A DNA stretch of 64,000 nt from Tritrichomonas musculus (Eukaryota > Parabasalia > Tritrichomonadida > Tritrichomonadidae), in contig JAPFFF010000001.1 of the NCBI GenBank assembly GCA_039105265.1, positions 9,238,001 through 9,302,000 of the forward strand, in the 5' to 3' direction. Position numbers and translations under genes: made by a program. Positions within the stretch are counted from its first letter, which is position 1; each line of letters starts with the position of its first letter. The notes below the pieces were generated by a model that worked only from the letters and a program-made list of their open reading frames with translations, was not told the origin of the DNA and did not search any database. Below are positions 48,095 to 58,056 of the stretch, one piece after another.

Positions 48095-49426
48095 TTACAA
48101 TGAGTCAAGAATTGCTAAACTTCCTTGGGGATGATCTGCTGCAACTGTTTCTTTAAACAAACTAAGTCCAACATTTTCGTCTCTCCTTGTAATCAGTTTC
48201 AATTGGCCCGGACTTGAAAACCAACTTAGTTGAAGGAGTGGATCCCATGAACTCATATTTGACATTGTTAGCATATAAGCAAGCGAAGTTCTCTTTGCTT
48301 CAAGAGCTACTTTTAGCAAATTATCGCAATTGATTCTTTTTAGTAGTCCACCACTCATCATTGCACTGAACATATCTTTATTTCTGGTTGCAGATAGAGC
48401 CATTTCAAGTGGCGTTTGATTTCCCCTTGATGTAAGGAGAGGATCTGCGCCGTTCGAAATAAGCAAAGAAACAGACGAGGAACGGTCGTTCATAACAGCG
48501 TAATGCAATGGTGTAAGTCCACTTTTTGTGTTGATGTCGTTCACGTTTGCTCCTCTCTTCAAAAGATATCGTATTGCATTATCAAGGCCTTTACAAGCTG
48601 CAATATGAAGGGGTTGAGAACCTTTAGAGCGTAAACTCATGTCTGCTCCATAGCGTAGAAGGAGTGGTACACATTCAGTTCGTCTTTTTCGAAGAGCATA
48701 GTGAAGAGGATATGTATCGTTAACCATTGAATTAGCAGAAAAGCCAGCATCAAGAAGTAAAGAAAGTGAGACCAAATCATGAGCATCAATAGCTTCAAAT
48801 ATTGACTGAGGGGTTGAATTGGGTTTAACACTATGAGGCTTAAGCATTGTAACTGCAGAATCATGACCACGAAAATCGGCATAATTTAAAGGAAGTTCAT
48901 TAAAAATAAAAATAAAATTCCTGAATAAATAAAATAAAATAAAAAACAGCATCTGCAATTGAAGCATCTGCACCGGCATTTAAAAGATCGTTCATAACAT
49001 CTTCGTGTCCATTCATTGCTGCAAAATGAAGAGGAGTTTCTCCATAAAAAAGAAGAATAGTAAAAACCATCTGCGTTTGTGCATTGTAATTTGCACCTGA
49101 TTCAATTAGAATCTGAACTATTCTTCTATGACCATTTTTAGCTGCAACATGCAAAGGTGTTAAATAAAAAAAGTTATTTACAAATCCCATAAATAACTAA
49201 AAGATATTTTACAAGTAAAGATGATATGAAATACTATAAATAGAAAGATATAATATCATAAGCTAAAAATGATTAAAAAAACACGATTTAAAAAAAAAAA
49301 AAAAATTGAGTTAATATTTTGACGGTTCAAAAGAGACAAAACTGCTTGAGTGTTACCTGTTGCGCATGCAAGTATTAAAGGTGATCCATCACCAGATGAA
49401 AACATTGGAATGTCACTCGAAAACAT
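48095..49426 (-). CDS. Ankyrin-repeat protein gene interrupted by three T-rich inserts
   Basis: The coding strand starts at 49426 ([20 protein letters not shown]) and encodes about nine ankyrin repeats. The first three repeat junctions each carry extra T-rich sequence immediately before the next TPLH motif: about 49161-49305 (with stops), 49044-49070 (27 nt, in frame) and 48902-48947 (46 nt, changing the frame). After the third insert the frame is open to 48095 with regular repeats ([44 protein letters not shown]). None of the inserts has trichomonad intron ends. It may be a pseudogene, a gene with non-canonical introns, or an assembly artefact. Ankyrin proteins mediate protein binding; the partner is unknown. 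Confidence 0.6.
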
Positions 49427-49545
49427 TCAAAATTTTATACTTTTAAAAAGTTCAAGATTTTATATTTTCAAATAAATAAATCATTCAAAATATAAAAATT
49501 ATTTTTATTAAATACAATCTATTTTCAAGAATCTTATATATAAAG

Positions 49546-50106
49546 CTATTCATTGGAATAAGTCCTAGATAATAGCGATCCCATAATTGATAAAGAAATT
49601 AGCAAAAAGAGGAAAGTAACATGAAAAATCAGGAAAAAATGGAAATTTTTCAAGAAAAGTATAGTTCCAAATAGAAATGTGAAGAGTCCAGATATAGTTA
49701 ATATATCTCCTCTTACAAAAACTGTTTTTTTCAAATTATAAAAAACATTGAAATTACTACGAAATAATTGAATTTGGTAAAAAAATACTGATTTTGAAAC
49801 TTTATTAAGAGAATTTTCATCTAACGAGGGAAAAAGAAGTTCAAGAAACTTGTTTGGTAAATTATAAATTATAACTATTAATATGTATATAAACGAAATG
49901 TAAAAAAAAGATGCTACAAAATTATTAGGTAATAGTTTTGAAAAAATCCAAGCAATTAAATTTGAAAAAAAAATAATCAATATAATACCAAATCGTGAAT
50001 TTGGATGAAAAATTCTGTAAAATTTTAAAATTGCAGGTCTATTTTTTTGAATGAATTCAGTCTCCCATGTATTCGCATCTGGAAATGCACTTTTTTCATA
50101 GCTCAT
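49546..50106 (-). CDS. Small multi-pass membrane protein, possibly reticulon/ARL6IP1-like
   Basis: The protein has 186 aa. A soluble N-terminus of about 40 residues (SAFPDANTWETEFIQKNRPAI) precedes hydrophobic segments at about 42-60, 64-86 and a long one at about 135-175, which could be a hairpin pair. A polar amphipathic loop with NLPNKFLELLFPS separates them. The paired long hydrophobic hairpins resemble ER-shaping reticulon or ARL6IP1 proteins, but sequence evidence is weak. It ends in RTYSNE with no retrieval signal. Confidence 0.6.
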   Translation of the reverse strand: MSYEKSAFPDANTWETEFIQKNRPAILKFYRIFHPNSRFGIILIIFFSNLIAWIFSKLLPNNFVASFFYISFIYILIVIIYNLPNKFLELLFPSLDENSLNKVSKSVFFYQIQLFRSNFNVFYNLKKTVFVRGDILTISGLFTFLFGTILFLKNFHFFLIFHVTFLFLLISLSIMGSLLSRTYSNE

Positions 50107-50917
50107 ATACAGGAAAAATTAAGAACTTGTGAATATAATTATATTTTTTTGAATTATTGAAAAGATTCTATTGCCAATAGATTTATTGAATTAATATCTT
50201 CATTCCAAAGTGTACAATTAATCTAATAAATTGGCTTTAATTTATTTGATAGGTCATATATTGCGTTTTCAAGTTCGTTATTATATATTATTATATATTA
50301 TATATTTATTATATGATATATATAATATTTATATATTTGATAATCTTAGAATTTAATAACGTGCCTTCAAAAAATCCTAAGCGCTTCAAATGATCCGAAG
50401 CGGTAGGTCAAAATAGATTTTAAGGCCAATTTAAAAAATGTAAATATCAATCGAAAAATAAATTTTTACATTCATTTCTGGAAATAATTAAATATTATAT
50501 AATATATTATTTCTCGAAATATCATTAATTTAAAAAATTATAACGATAAATAATTTTTCTTCTAAAATGCACATCATTTTTTTTATTTTTAGAATATTTT
50601 ACAATATATTATTAAAAAAGATGAAGAATCATACAATTATCAAATTAAAAGTTTTTTTACGATCAACTTTTTTCAAAGGACGTTTGAAATTTCTGAACAT
50701 TTTGAAAATAAGAAAATAATTATTTTGAATATTACGATCAACTTATTCAAAGGGTGTTGGAAAAAGCATACAAATTAAAAGTTTCAAAAAAAATGCTCAA
50801 ATCATTATTTCTTCTGGTTCGCTAGAAGAAGGAAAGAAATATTTGTTTAGATATAGAAAAAAAATATTATAAATAAATTTTATTCATTATTTCAAAATAA
50901 AAATTGGTAATAATATT

Positions 50918-51151
50918 TCAAAAAAATACTGGAGTTGATATTGGACATGCATAAAAATGAAATTTAGAAAATATGCTTAAATCTTTGAATTTGTAATCTC
51001 GTATTTTGAAACAAAATGGTATATAATCAACAGGACCAGTAACACATAAATGTTTAAAAGCTTCTTTCTCGTGAATTGATTCGTTAATTTCTCTTAAATT
51101 TTGATTATCTGTAACTAATTTACCATTAATGTTTAATCTGTTATTTTGCAT
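50918..51151 (-). CDS. Small ORF 2 of the 50.4-51.6 kb element
   Basis: The frame has 77 aa (MQNNRLNINGKLVTDNQNLR) and begins 32 bases after the stop of the first ORF, on the same strand. No domain is recognised; the C-terminal part is aromatic-rich (FSKFHFYACPISTPVFF). It may be a real small protein of the element or the decayed end of a longer gene. Confidence 0.35.
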   Translation of the reverse strand: MQNNRLNINGKLVTDNQNLREINESIHEKEAFKHLCVTGPVDYIPFCFKIRDYKFKDLSIFSKFHFYACPISTPVFF

Positions 51152-51183
51152 TTTTTTCTGTTATAATATCTTTTCGTCTTCTG

Positions 51184-51414
51184 TTAAATTATGAATAAAC
51201 GGTTGTGATATTGCTTGCCTTTTTTCCATGAAAGGGCTAACGACGACCGCCTAAAACAAGTTTTTAGGGCAGCTGGCGATAACTCATCCTTTTCTTCAAT
51301 ATGAGCTGCTGCCCAAACAGCCTGGATCTGGCGGTAAGACATTTTTTCAAGAATTCTTAAATCTAGAATCCATTTCTGATCTTCAGTAAAATGAGTTTGA
51401 TCAAGCAATTCCAT
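51184..51414 (-). CDS. Small ORF 1 of the 50.4-51.6 kb element, HTH-like
   Basis: The frame has 76 aa. DLRILEKMSYRQIQAVWAAA is compatible with a helix-turn-helix, and SPAALKTCFRRSSLALSWKKGK is basic, so DNA binding of the inverted ends is a plausible role. A palindrome (AAAAGTGA...TCACTTTT, about 51418-51454) covers its upstream region. I do not recognise the family. Confidence 0.45.
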   Translation of the reverse strand: MELLDQTHFTEDQKWILDLRILEKMSYRQIQAVWAAAHIEEKDELSPAALKTCFRRSSLALSWKKGKQYHNRLFII

Positions 51415-51417
51415 TTG

Positions 51418-51454
51418 AAAAGTGACATGACTTTATATAATCACATCACTTTTC
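51418..51454. repeat. Palindrome upstream of the element's ORF 1
   Basis: AAAAGTGACATGA and its near complement TCACATCACTTTT flank a TATATAA core. It sits directly before the ORF 1 start, where an operator or promoter would be expected. Function is inferred from position. Confidence 0.4.
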
Positions 51455-51619
51455 ACCAAAAATCAATAAAAAAGTATTCAAATTTAAACTCATAGCAATA
51501 TTGAAAAAAAAAACAATACATTTTAAGTAATATAGGTCAATTTAATATAATGGTCAATTTCATTTGACCTACCGCTACGGAATTATTGAAGCGCTACGGA
51601 TCTATAGAAAGCACGTTAT

Positions 51620-54600
51620 GATAAATATAAATCATTTTTTGAGAGCAATATTCACAATATATTTCTGAATATTGAGAAAACTTATAGAAAATGCTACTTA
51701 AAATTTTTCATAATTATTGGTTATTACAATATTGTTTTCATATTAATTTATATAAAATAAAAGTTATTAAATCGTTTTGATTTTATTTAATTGAAGATTT
51801 CAAATAATACAAAATTGAGATAATATTTCTATGATTAAAATATCATAAATTCATATATTGAAATGAAATAGCATTAGAAAATGAAACATCTTTTTATATT
51901 AAAGATAAAAAATTAACAAAAAGAATAAAAAGATATCTAATTTTATAAAATTAAACAAGAAAAGAGGATTGTTCTCCAAAGATGCATCGATTTTATTATA
52001 TTCCTTTTTGTATAATATTTCTTAATCATTTTAATGAATTTGTTTGAATATTGACATTGCTGATTATCATTAATTACGATCATCTTTTATTACGCTTGTT
52101 GTTCATCAGTATGCCATTTAAGTAGGAGAAAATATCTTGACAAAGCCGATTTGGGAATCATTTTGAAGGTAGTTATTACTCATTGCTGATTTAAAAATGC
52201 AATAAAAAAGCTCAAAAAATATTCTCTCAAAATATTTAAAAAAAAAGCTCACAAAAATATTGAAAGAATTTGGTTTTATACTCAGAAAATTATTGTGATA
52301 ATTGTGAAGATGATGAGGTCTTAGACTCAATTTTTTTCAATTTACATCCAATTTTTTATTGGATTTATTTTTCATACTATATCTTTTCATATTAATTTTT
52401 AACAGTTTATTATAAAAGATATTTAAATGTATCAAATATATTAGTAAATAAAATAAATGATTAAATGATTAAATATAAAAATATAAGTAATATAATTCAA
52501 TACATAAACTTTTTGTGAATTTTTAACCTTGTAAAGAATTTTGATAGACGAAAAATTGAGAAAATTTTCACAAAAAGTTCATAAATTTATTCAATTTTTT
52601 GAGTGAAAAATAACGAAAGTCCCACAACTTTCTATTTTTTTTATTTTTATAAAGGGGAATTACCTTATCAATTATTAACGTATTATTTTCAAGTAAAAAA
52701 TTGTTTTATATCAAAATTTAAGATATATTTTCACAATTAAATCATATATAAAAGTTTTATATAAAATTATATAGTTTATTATATAAGTTAATTGTTAATA
52801 GTCTAATTGAAAATATGGATTTTGATATATTTTTCAATATTTCCCATATATGATTAAGTTATGTTTTCATATTATATATTTAATAAATATTCAATAAAAT
52901 TTAATTTCGTTTAATTATTGATGAAAAATATTTATAGTAGAAATAAAAAGATATCAAAGAAATAAATTTTTCAGAGTGCGTTTATTCAAAAAAAAATTGA
53001 ACTATTTCCAACTCACTTTTTGAATATTTCCAAAAAAAATTGAACTATTTCCAACTCACTTTTTGAATATTTTAAAATTTAAAGATTTATAAATTAAACT
53101 TTTTAATTATTATCAATTTATAATTTTGAACTATTTCCAACTCACTTTTTGAGATATTTTCTACTTTTTTTTATTTAGATTTTTTCAAGCATATGAAATA
53201 TTTTTAGCATTTTTAATTTATTAATTAGATTATTTTATCTATATAATTTTTAAATTTCATTAAATAAAATAGATTATCTCTTAATTCAGAAAAACAAATA
53301 ATCAATAAATTTGAATGTTTCAGCTTTTTTTTGCTAATATAATAACTTTTTTGGTAACATTCATAAAGATATATTAAAAATTAAAGGCTTTCTAATATCT
53401 TTACTGATCAGTTTTTATTAAATACATATAAGATATGATTAAAATTTAGTTTTTGAAATATTTTTAATAAAACCAGAATTTATGAATAGTATAGTTAGTA
53501 ATTATTTATTATTAATCTTGATATCTTTTCTATTAATTTGTATTGATTTATTTTTTTCTTTATATGAAATAACGTTCAAATAAATTAGATAAAATATTTG
53601 TATTATTCATATATCTTGGTAGTTTAGAAAGTTTGTTTTTTATTTTATATATATAATTGTATAATATATAGTATAAGTAAAATATAAACTATATATATTT
53701 ACTAAAGCTGATAAAATTATTTAAATATTAACATTTTTCCATTTTTTATTCAATTTTTATAAATAAAAATTGAATGAAGAAAAAAATAATTTGAATGCGA
53801 CCAAATTTTTTTAATAGAAAAATACAAACTTTTTCAGAAATTTTAAAAATCATCATTTATCTTTTTATCCCTACTATAATTTTTATTGAATATTCTTTAA
53901 CTTTTATATTATTCCATTAATTTAATTCATTTTTTATACTTAAATTACTTAGTTTTCACTTTAGTAAAATCGTAAAATTGATCCCCCTTTATTTTTATTT
54001 TTTTTTTTTTTTTTTTTTTTTTCAATAGTTTATGAAAATGATTGTTTTTTTCAAAGCATTTACGACAAATTAAAAATTTAAATATTGCCTTTTAAAAACA
54101 AAAAACTACTTGAATAAAGATTTTTTACATTAAAGTATTTCTTGAATAATTGTTTTTTTCTATAAATCAGTTACTTTTTTTGTTTTTTATTATTTTGATA
54201 TAGATAATATGAAATACTAATCGCATCAATGATCTTATTTTAATACAAATTGAAAATGTTTTTTGATATTTAAACTTAAATTCAATAATAATTATCAAAT
54301 TATTGAAAAGAAACTTTTGCAATCTCTGTTTTTTTAATTGTTAAATACTTTTTTCTAATTATATTTTTATAGTAATATTTATTAATATCATTGATATTAA
54401 AAAAATTATCATGGATGATAAGATATTTGGAATTAAGCTTTATCATATCACATCTTTTTTTATTTGAAAGATTTAATCGTTGATCACTTTGATATACTTG
54501 AATGAAATTAGTTCATATTTCTATTTCTTTCGTATTACGACATTTATAAATGCAACATTTGTAACAATTTAAATTATATACGATTTATTTCAAAAATGAA

Positions 54601-54702
54601 TTGATCTGAAAATTCATCTCAAATAATATTTTTTTTGATATCAATTTTTCGCCTTAATTTAAAAAAAATTCGCCTTGATGATTGTCAATCATCTGATTAG
54701 AA
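51620..54702. other. 3-kb AT-rich region without a gene
   Basis: No supported coding frame, tRNA or rRNA. It contains three copies of TTGAACTATTTCCAACTCAC (next entry), a T25 run (53998-54022) and many short A/T runs. It is the longest gene-free stretch in the window. A small non-coding RNA gene cannot be excluded by eye. Confidence 0.55.
52997..53152 (+). repeat. Three copies of a 27-bp repeat at multiples of 43 bp
   Basis: The unit TTGAACTATTTCCAACTCAC plus TTTTTGA occurs exactly at 52997-53023, 53040-53066 and 53126-53152. The start-to-start distances are 43 and 86, so the third copy is two periods away and one intermediate unit seems to have decayed. Confidence 0.75.
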
Positions 54703-55809
54703 ATGAATTCAATTGCACCTTTCAACGAAGTTGATAGAGAAAGCGATATCAATGCTTTCAAAACCATCTCTTCAGTTATACCTATGATATTTGCAGAAGT
54801 TCATGTTTTTCGTTCATTATTTGTCTATTTAACAATGATTGCAGGAAATATAGTTATTTATCCATTCCAATTAATCAAAGGAATCGGAAATTTAAATGAT
54901 CCTCAGTATAAGTACGGGCTTTGCATTTTTATCTGCATTGTTTTAACATTTGTTATTCCATTACTTCTTGGTTATGATTCTGAAGATTCATTAGATTTCG
55001 TTAGAACACAAAAATATTATAAAATTTGGGCAATTTACACACTTTTCTTCATTATTCAAAGATTTTTGGCTAGAGTTCATGTCCATACACACAAAATAAT
55101 CAGAGGAGCCATTCGTGAAGGAAAATCCGTATTTTTCCCCATAGTACTTCATTGCATTTCTAATTTCTTGATTCTATTTTCATACAACGTCTATTCTTCC
55201 ACATATCTTGCAGGATTATATGGAAAGAAAAATATTTTCATTTCAGCTTGCCTTCATATTGAAGCCATCATCGCTAAAAAGTACCTTCCAAAAGTTCTTG
55301 ATTATCCTCCACAATTTACAATGCCTGTTGAAAGACTAGTTTTATTATACTCTATTCTTCTTCATGTTACTATGGGAAATATTCGCCAACTTATTCCACT
55401 TATTGGATTTGAATATTTGTTTGTATTCTTCAAGTTTTTCCTTACAGCAATTAGTGAAGATTCTACCTCAGTTTATCAATGTCTCAAAATTGGAGCCGAT
55501 AGTGCTTTCTACCAATTCAATCATAATGATGCCAATATTGATGACTCCATTATTCTTAACGTTCCAATTGAGGTATTTTCAATTTCAACTCTTTTCCTCA
55601 TTGCCAAAGGACCAACATTTAATACCATCTCCCTCCTTGCAGGAGTTATTGTTTTTGCCATTGTTGGAAGATTAATTGTCAAATTATTATGTCCAAAAGT
55701 TAAACCAGTTCCACCAAAAGTTGGAAAGAAAGATAAAAAAGATAAAAACAAAGATAAAAGCAAAGATAAGCCTTCAAAAGACGAATCTGATAAACCAAAA
55801 ACTGAATAA
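54703..55809 (+). CDS. Multi-pass membrane protein, possibly TAPT1-like
   Basis: The protein has 368 aa. Hydrophobic segments lie at about 24-55, 70-92, 104-122, 140-165, 205-250 and 285-320. The central SLDFVRTQKYYKIWAIYTLFFIIQRFL resembles the TAPT1 core (YHYIRGQ, then IKLYVIYNVLE), and LVHxxSNFLILFSYNVYSSTY-like sequence (VLHCISNFLILFSYNVYSST) follows where TAPT1 has its HSLVLFYQVVTLN motif. TAPT1 is an ER/ciliary-base membrane protein. The C-terminal 40 residues are a Lys/Asp-rich tail (KKDKKDKNKDKSKDK). The family call is tentative. Confidence 0.55.
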   Translation: MNSIAPFNEVDRESDINAFKTISSVIPMIFAEVHVFRSLFVYLTMIAGNIVIYPFQLIKGIGNLNDPQYKYGLCIFICIVLTFVIPLLLGYDSEDSLDFVRTQKYYKIWAIYTLFFIIQRFLARVHVHTHKIIRGAIREGKSVFFPIVLHCISNFLILFSYNVYSSTYLAGLYGKKNIFISACLHIEAIIAKKYLPKVLDYPPQFTMPVERLVLLYSILLHVTMGNIRQLIPLIGFEYLFVFFKFFLTAISEDSTSVYQCLKIGADSAFYQFNHNDANIDDSIILNVPIEVFSISTLFLIAKGPTFNTISLLAGVIVFAIVGRLIVKLLCPKVKPVPPKVGKKDKKDKNKDKSKDKPSKDESDKPKTE

Positions 55810-56009
55810 ACCAAATATATATTTTTATCAAATATAATTATATACTTTTGTATCAATAATTATTGTATTTAAATATTATATTTATTTTTATTATTGTGTT
55901 TAAACAGAACAAAATTAATATTATATATATAATTTAATTCACAATATTCTTTTATATAGAAATTATGATTAATCAAACAAATAGTAAAAAACATTTCTAG
56001 CCAAATAAT

Positions 56010-57380
56010 TTACAGTGGTCGCTTCTTTAAAGTTGGAGTAATAGGTTTTTTTATCAGCTTATTAACAGGATTAATAATTGGATTTGATTTATTACTTGAT
56101 GCACGCATTTGGGCTTTATGTGATATATTAACAGGTATTGTTTTTGAAGTCTGAGAAAATATTGGAACAGAACCTTTTCTAGGGCCTGATCTTTTAATCG
56201 TCTGAATATCTTTTGATGGTGGCATGGAAGCTGTTGTTGTCTTTCGTGTCCTCGAGCCAGGGATGATCGGAGCTGGAGGTTGCATTGGTTTGGGTTTTGG
56301 CTTTGGCTTTGGCTTTTCTGGTTTTTGAAATAAAGGGTGTAAAAGACAAAAATAGATTGTCGTTTGAGAAGTTGTTTGTCCATTTTTGAGCATATTTGTA
56401 AGTTCTTCTGTATTTATTCCTTTTTCAGCGCACATTTCAAGAACTTTTTGATCTGGTTTCAATGATCTTCTTTGGAATTTTTTAATAACGGAAACACTAG
56501 GAACTTTGTAGAACATAACTGGCTGAGGAGCAATATTAGTTCCAAGTATTTGAACACCTCTGAGCCAAGGATGATTTTGTAATTGAATTAAGCTTGGACG
56601 TTCGTTGGGTCTAATTGCAAACATTTTTTTCAATAAATCGATAAGTCCCGGTGAAAACTTTGGAAAAGTCATTTCTTCTGCTTCTTGTACTAATGCTCTG
56701 TAACTTGCATTTTGTGTTGAAAATGGGAGACTTCCTGAAACCATGGCATATAAGCAAACTCCAAGAGACCACACATCGCATTTTTCATTATATTCGTTAC
56801 CCGCAAGGATTTCAGGAGGTTGGTAGCCAGCTGTTCCAACAAATGTTCTCATAATATTATTATAGTAGGTTCCTGCTAATCCAAAATCCGTTACTTTCAT
56901 ATTTCCTTTGGAGTCAATTAATATATTTTCTAGTTTTAAATCTCTATGAACTAGAAAGTGGTACATGTGTAAATGCCTAAGAGCTGAAAAAATTTGAATA
57001 AAATATCTTTGTGCTTCGAATTCAGTAAGTCCACCCTTTGCATTTACATATTCTAGAAGAGTACCGCGAGAAGCATATTCCATGAAGAAAATAAGTTTGT
57101 CATCGGTAATTGATAAGCGATATAAATTACATATGTTTGGATGATCAACTTGCATAAAGACACTTACTTCACGCATAATGCCAATAAATTCGTCTTCTTT
57201 CAAATGAGGAAGATCAATAATTTTAGCTGCGCAATAGCACCCAGTTGGTATATGTTTTGCGATATGAACATGACTGAAAGCACCTGCACCAATTTGTTCA
57301 AGGATTTCAAATTCATCAACAATAACTGATGGATTTCCTTTAGAATTTTCTTGTGGTCCATTTTCCTCTTCTTTCTCCAT
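56010..57380 (-). CDS. CAMK/SNF1-like serine/threonine kinase
   Basis: The protein has 456 aa. The kinase domain is residues 24-274: glycine loop IGAGAFSHVHIA, Lys53 in CAAKII, HRDLKLENIL (Asp147), DFGLAG (Asp165), and an activation loop MRTFVGTAGYQPPEIL where the usual APE is PPE. LLKKMFAIRPNERPSLIQLQNHPWL closes the domain. HRDLKLEN and the closing LxxMLxxxPxxRxxxxxxxxHPW pattern are typical of the CAMK/SNF1/MARK group. The C-terminal 180 residues contain a possible UBA-like helix pair (LEMCAEKGINTEELTNML) and a Lys/Pro-rich disordered tail. All catalytic residues are present. Confidence 0.9.
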   Translation of the reverse strand: MEKEEENGPQENSKGNPSVIVDEFEILEQIGAGAFSHVHIAKHIPTGCYCAAKIIDLPHLKEDEFIGIMREVSVFMQVDHPNICNLYRLSITDDKLIFFMEYASRGTLLEYVNAKGGLTEFEAQRYFIQIFSALRHLHMYHFLVHRDLKLENILIDSKGNMKVTDFGLAGTYYNNIMRTFVGTAGYQPPEILAGNEYNEKCDVWSLGVCLYAMVSGSLPFSTQNASYRALVQEAEEMTFPKFSPGLIDLLKKMFAIRPNERPSLIQLQNHPWLRGVQILGTNIAPQPVMFYKVPSVSVIKKFQRRSLKPDQKVLEMCAEKGINTEELTNMLKNGQTTSQTTIYFCLLHPLFQKPEKPKPKPKPKPMQPPAPIIPGSRTRKTTTASMPPSKDIQTIKRSGPRKGSVPIFSQTSKTIPVNISHKAQMRASSNKSNPIINPVNKLIKKPITPTLKKRPL

Positions 57381-58056
57381 ACTGATTTACCAATATTACT
57401 TACAGTTTCCGAAATATCAGAAAAAAATTTTCGTTAAATTTAAAAAATGATGATTTTTTAAAAATGTTATGCAATTTGTTCTTTAATAATAATTGATTGA
57501 TTTAAAATAGTAAAATGCATGTTTTTAAATTGAATAAAAGATGTTAAGATCTATTACAAATTTTGAAATAATATTTAAAGAAATAATAAGTAAACTTCAG
57601 AAAGGCTTGGAATAAAAATTTTCAAATATATATAGGCCCGTATCTTCATAATTTTTTTAGTTGTGAGATTTTGTATGTATAATGTATCAATTGCATAAGA
57701 TTATTAAACTTTTTTTTAATGTTTATTTTAGATATCTTTTTTTTATTTATGCTATGAATATTATTTAGTATTATTTGAGCATATAATGGATTCTAATATC
57801 TTCAGTGACAAATGCATAAGTATATAATTAAATCTTTTTCCTAAAAAAAAAAAAAAGCAAAAAATAATATCTTCAATAACAAATGCATGAGTATATAATT
57901 CCATCTTTAATATTTTAAAAATTCGTAACTTCAGTAAAATACAAAGATGAAATTGAAGTACTAAAATGAAAGGAAAGAAATTGATGATTTAAGCTTTTTC
58001 TATTTCTTATTGAAGTATTATCAAATGACATGCTATATAAAAAATATTTATTTTAA
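57381..58056. repeat. Divergent spacer with a 44-bp direct repeat
   Basis: No gene. A 44-base sequence beginning TAATATCTTCA and containing AAATGCAT and AGTATATAATT occurs at 57794-57837 and again, with a few changes, at 57865-57908 (period 71). Confidence 0.6.

Larger units (their letters stand above)
50356..51619 (-). mobile_element. Unfamiliar 1.26-kb transposon-like element with 57-bp inverted ends
   Basis: The left end (50356-50412) and the reverse complement of the right end (51563-51619) align without gaps over 57 bp at roughly 80% identity, from ATAACGTGC to AGCGGTAGGTCAAA. Each end contains two copies of an ATCCGWAGCGST-like motif. If the target duplication is TA (50357-50358 and 51617-51618), the element fits an IS630/Tc1-type insertion. 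Inside are two small minus-strand frames (51184-51414, 51151-50918) and a palindromic stretch upstream of the first. No known transposase catalytic motif is visible, so the superfamily is open. Confidence 0.75.

Noticed and set aside
48902-49305. Ankyrin-gene inserts as ordinary spliceosomal introns
   Set aside because: No insert has both a usable GT...AG pair that restores the frame and the CTAAC-type 3' motif seen in the Rab1 intron.
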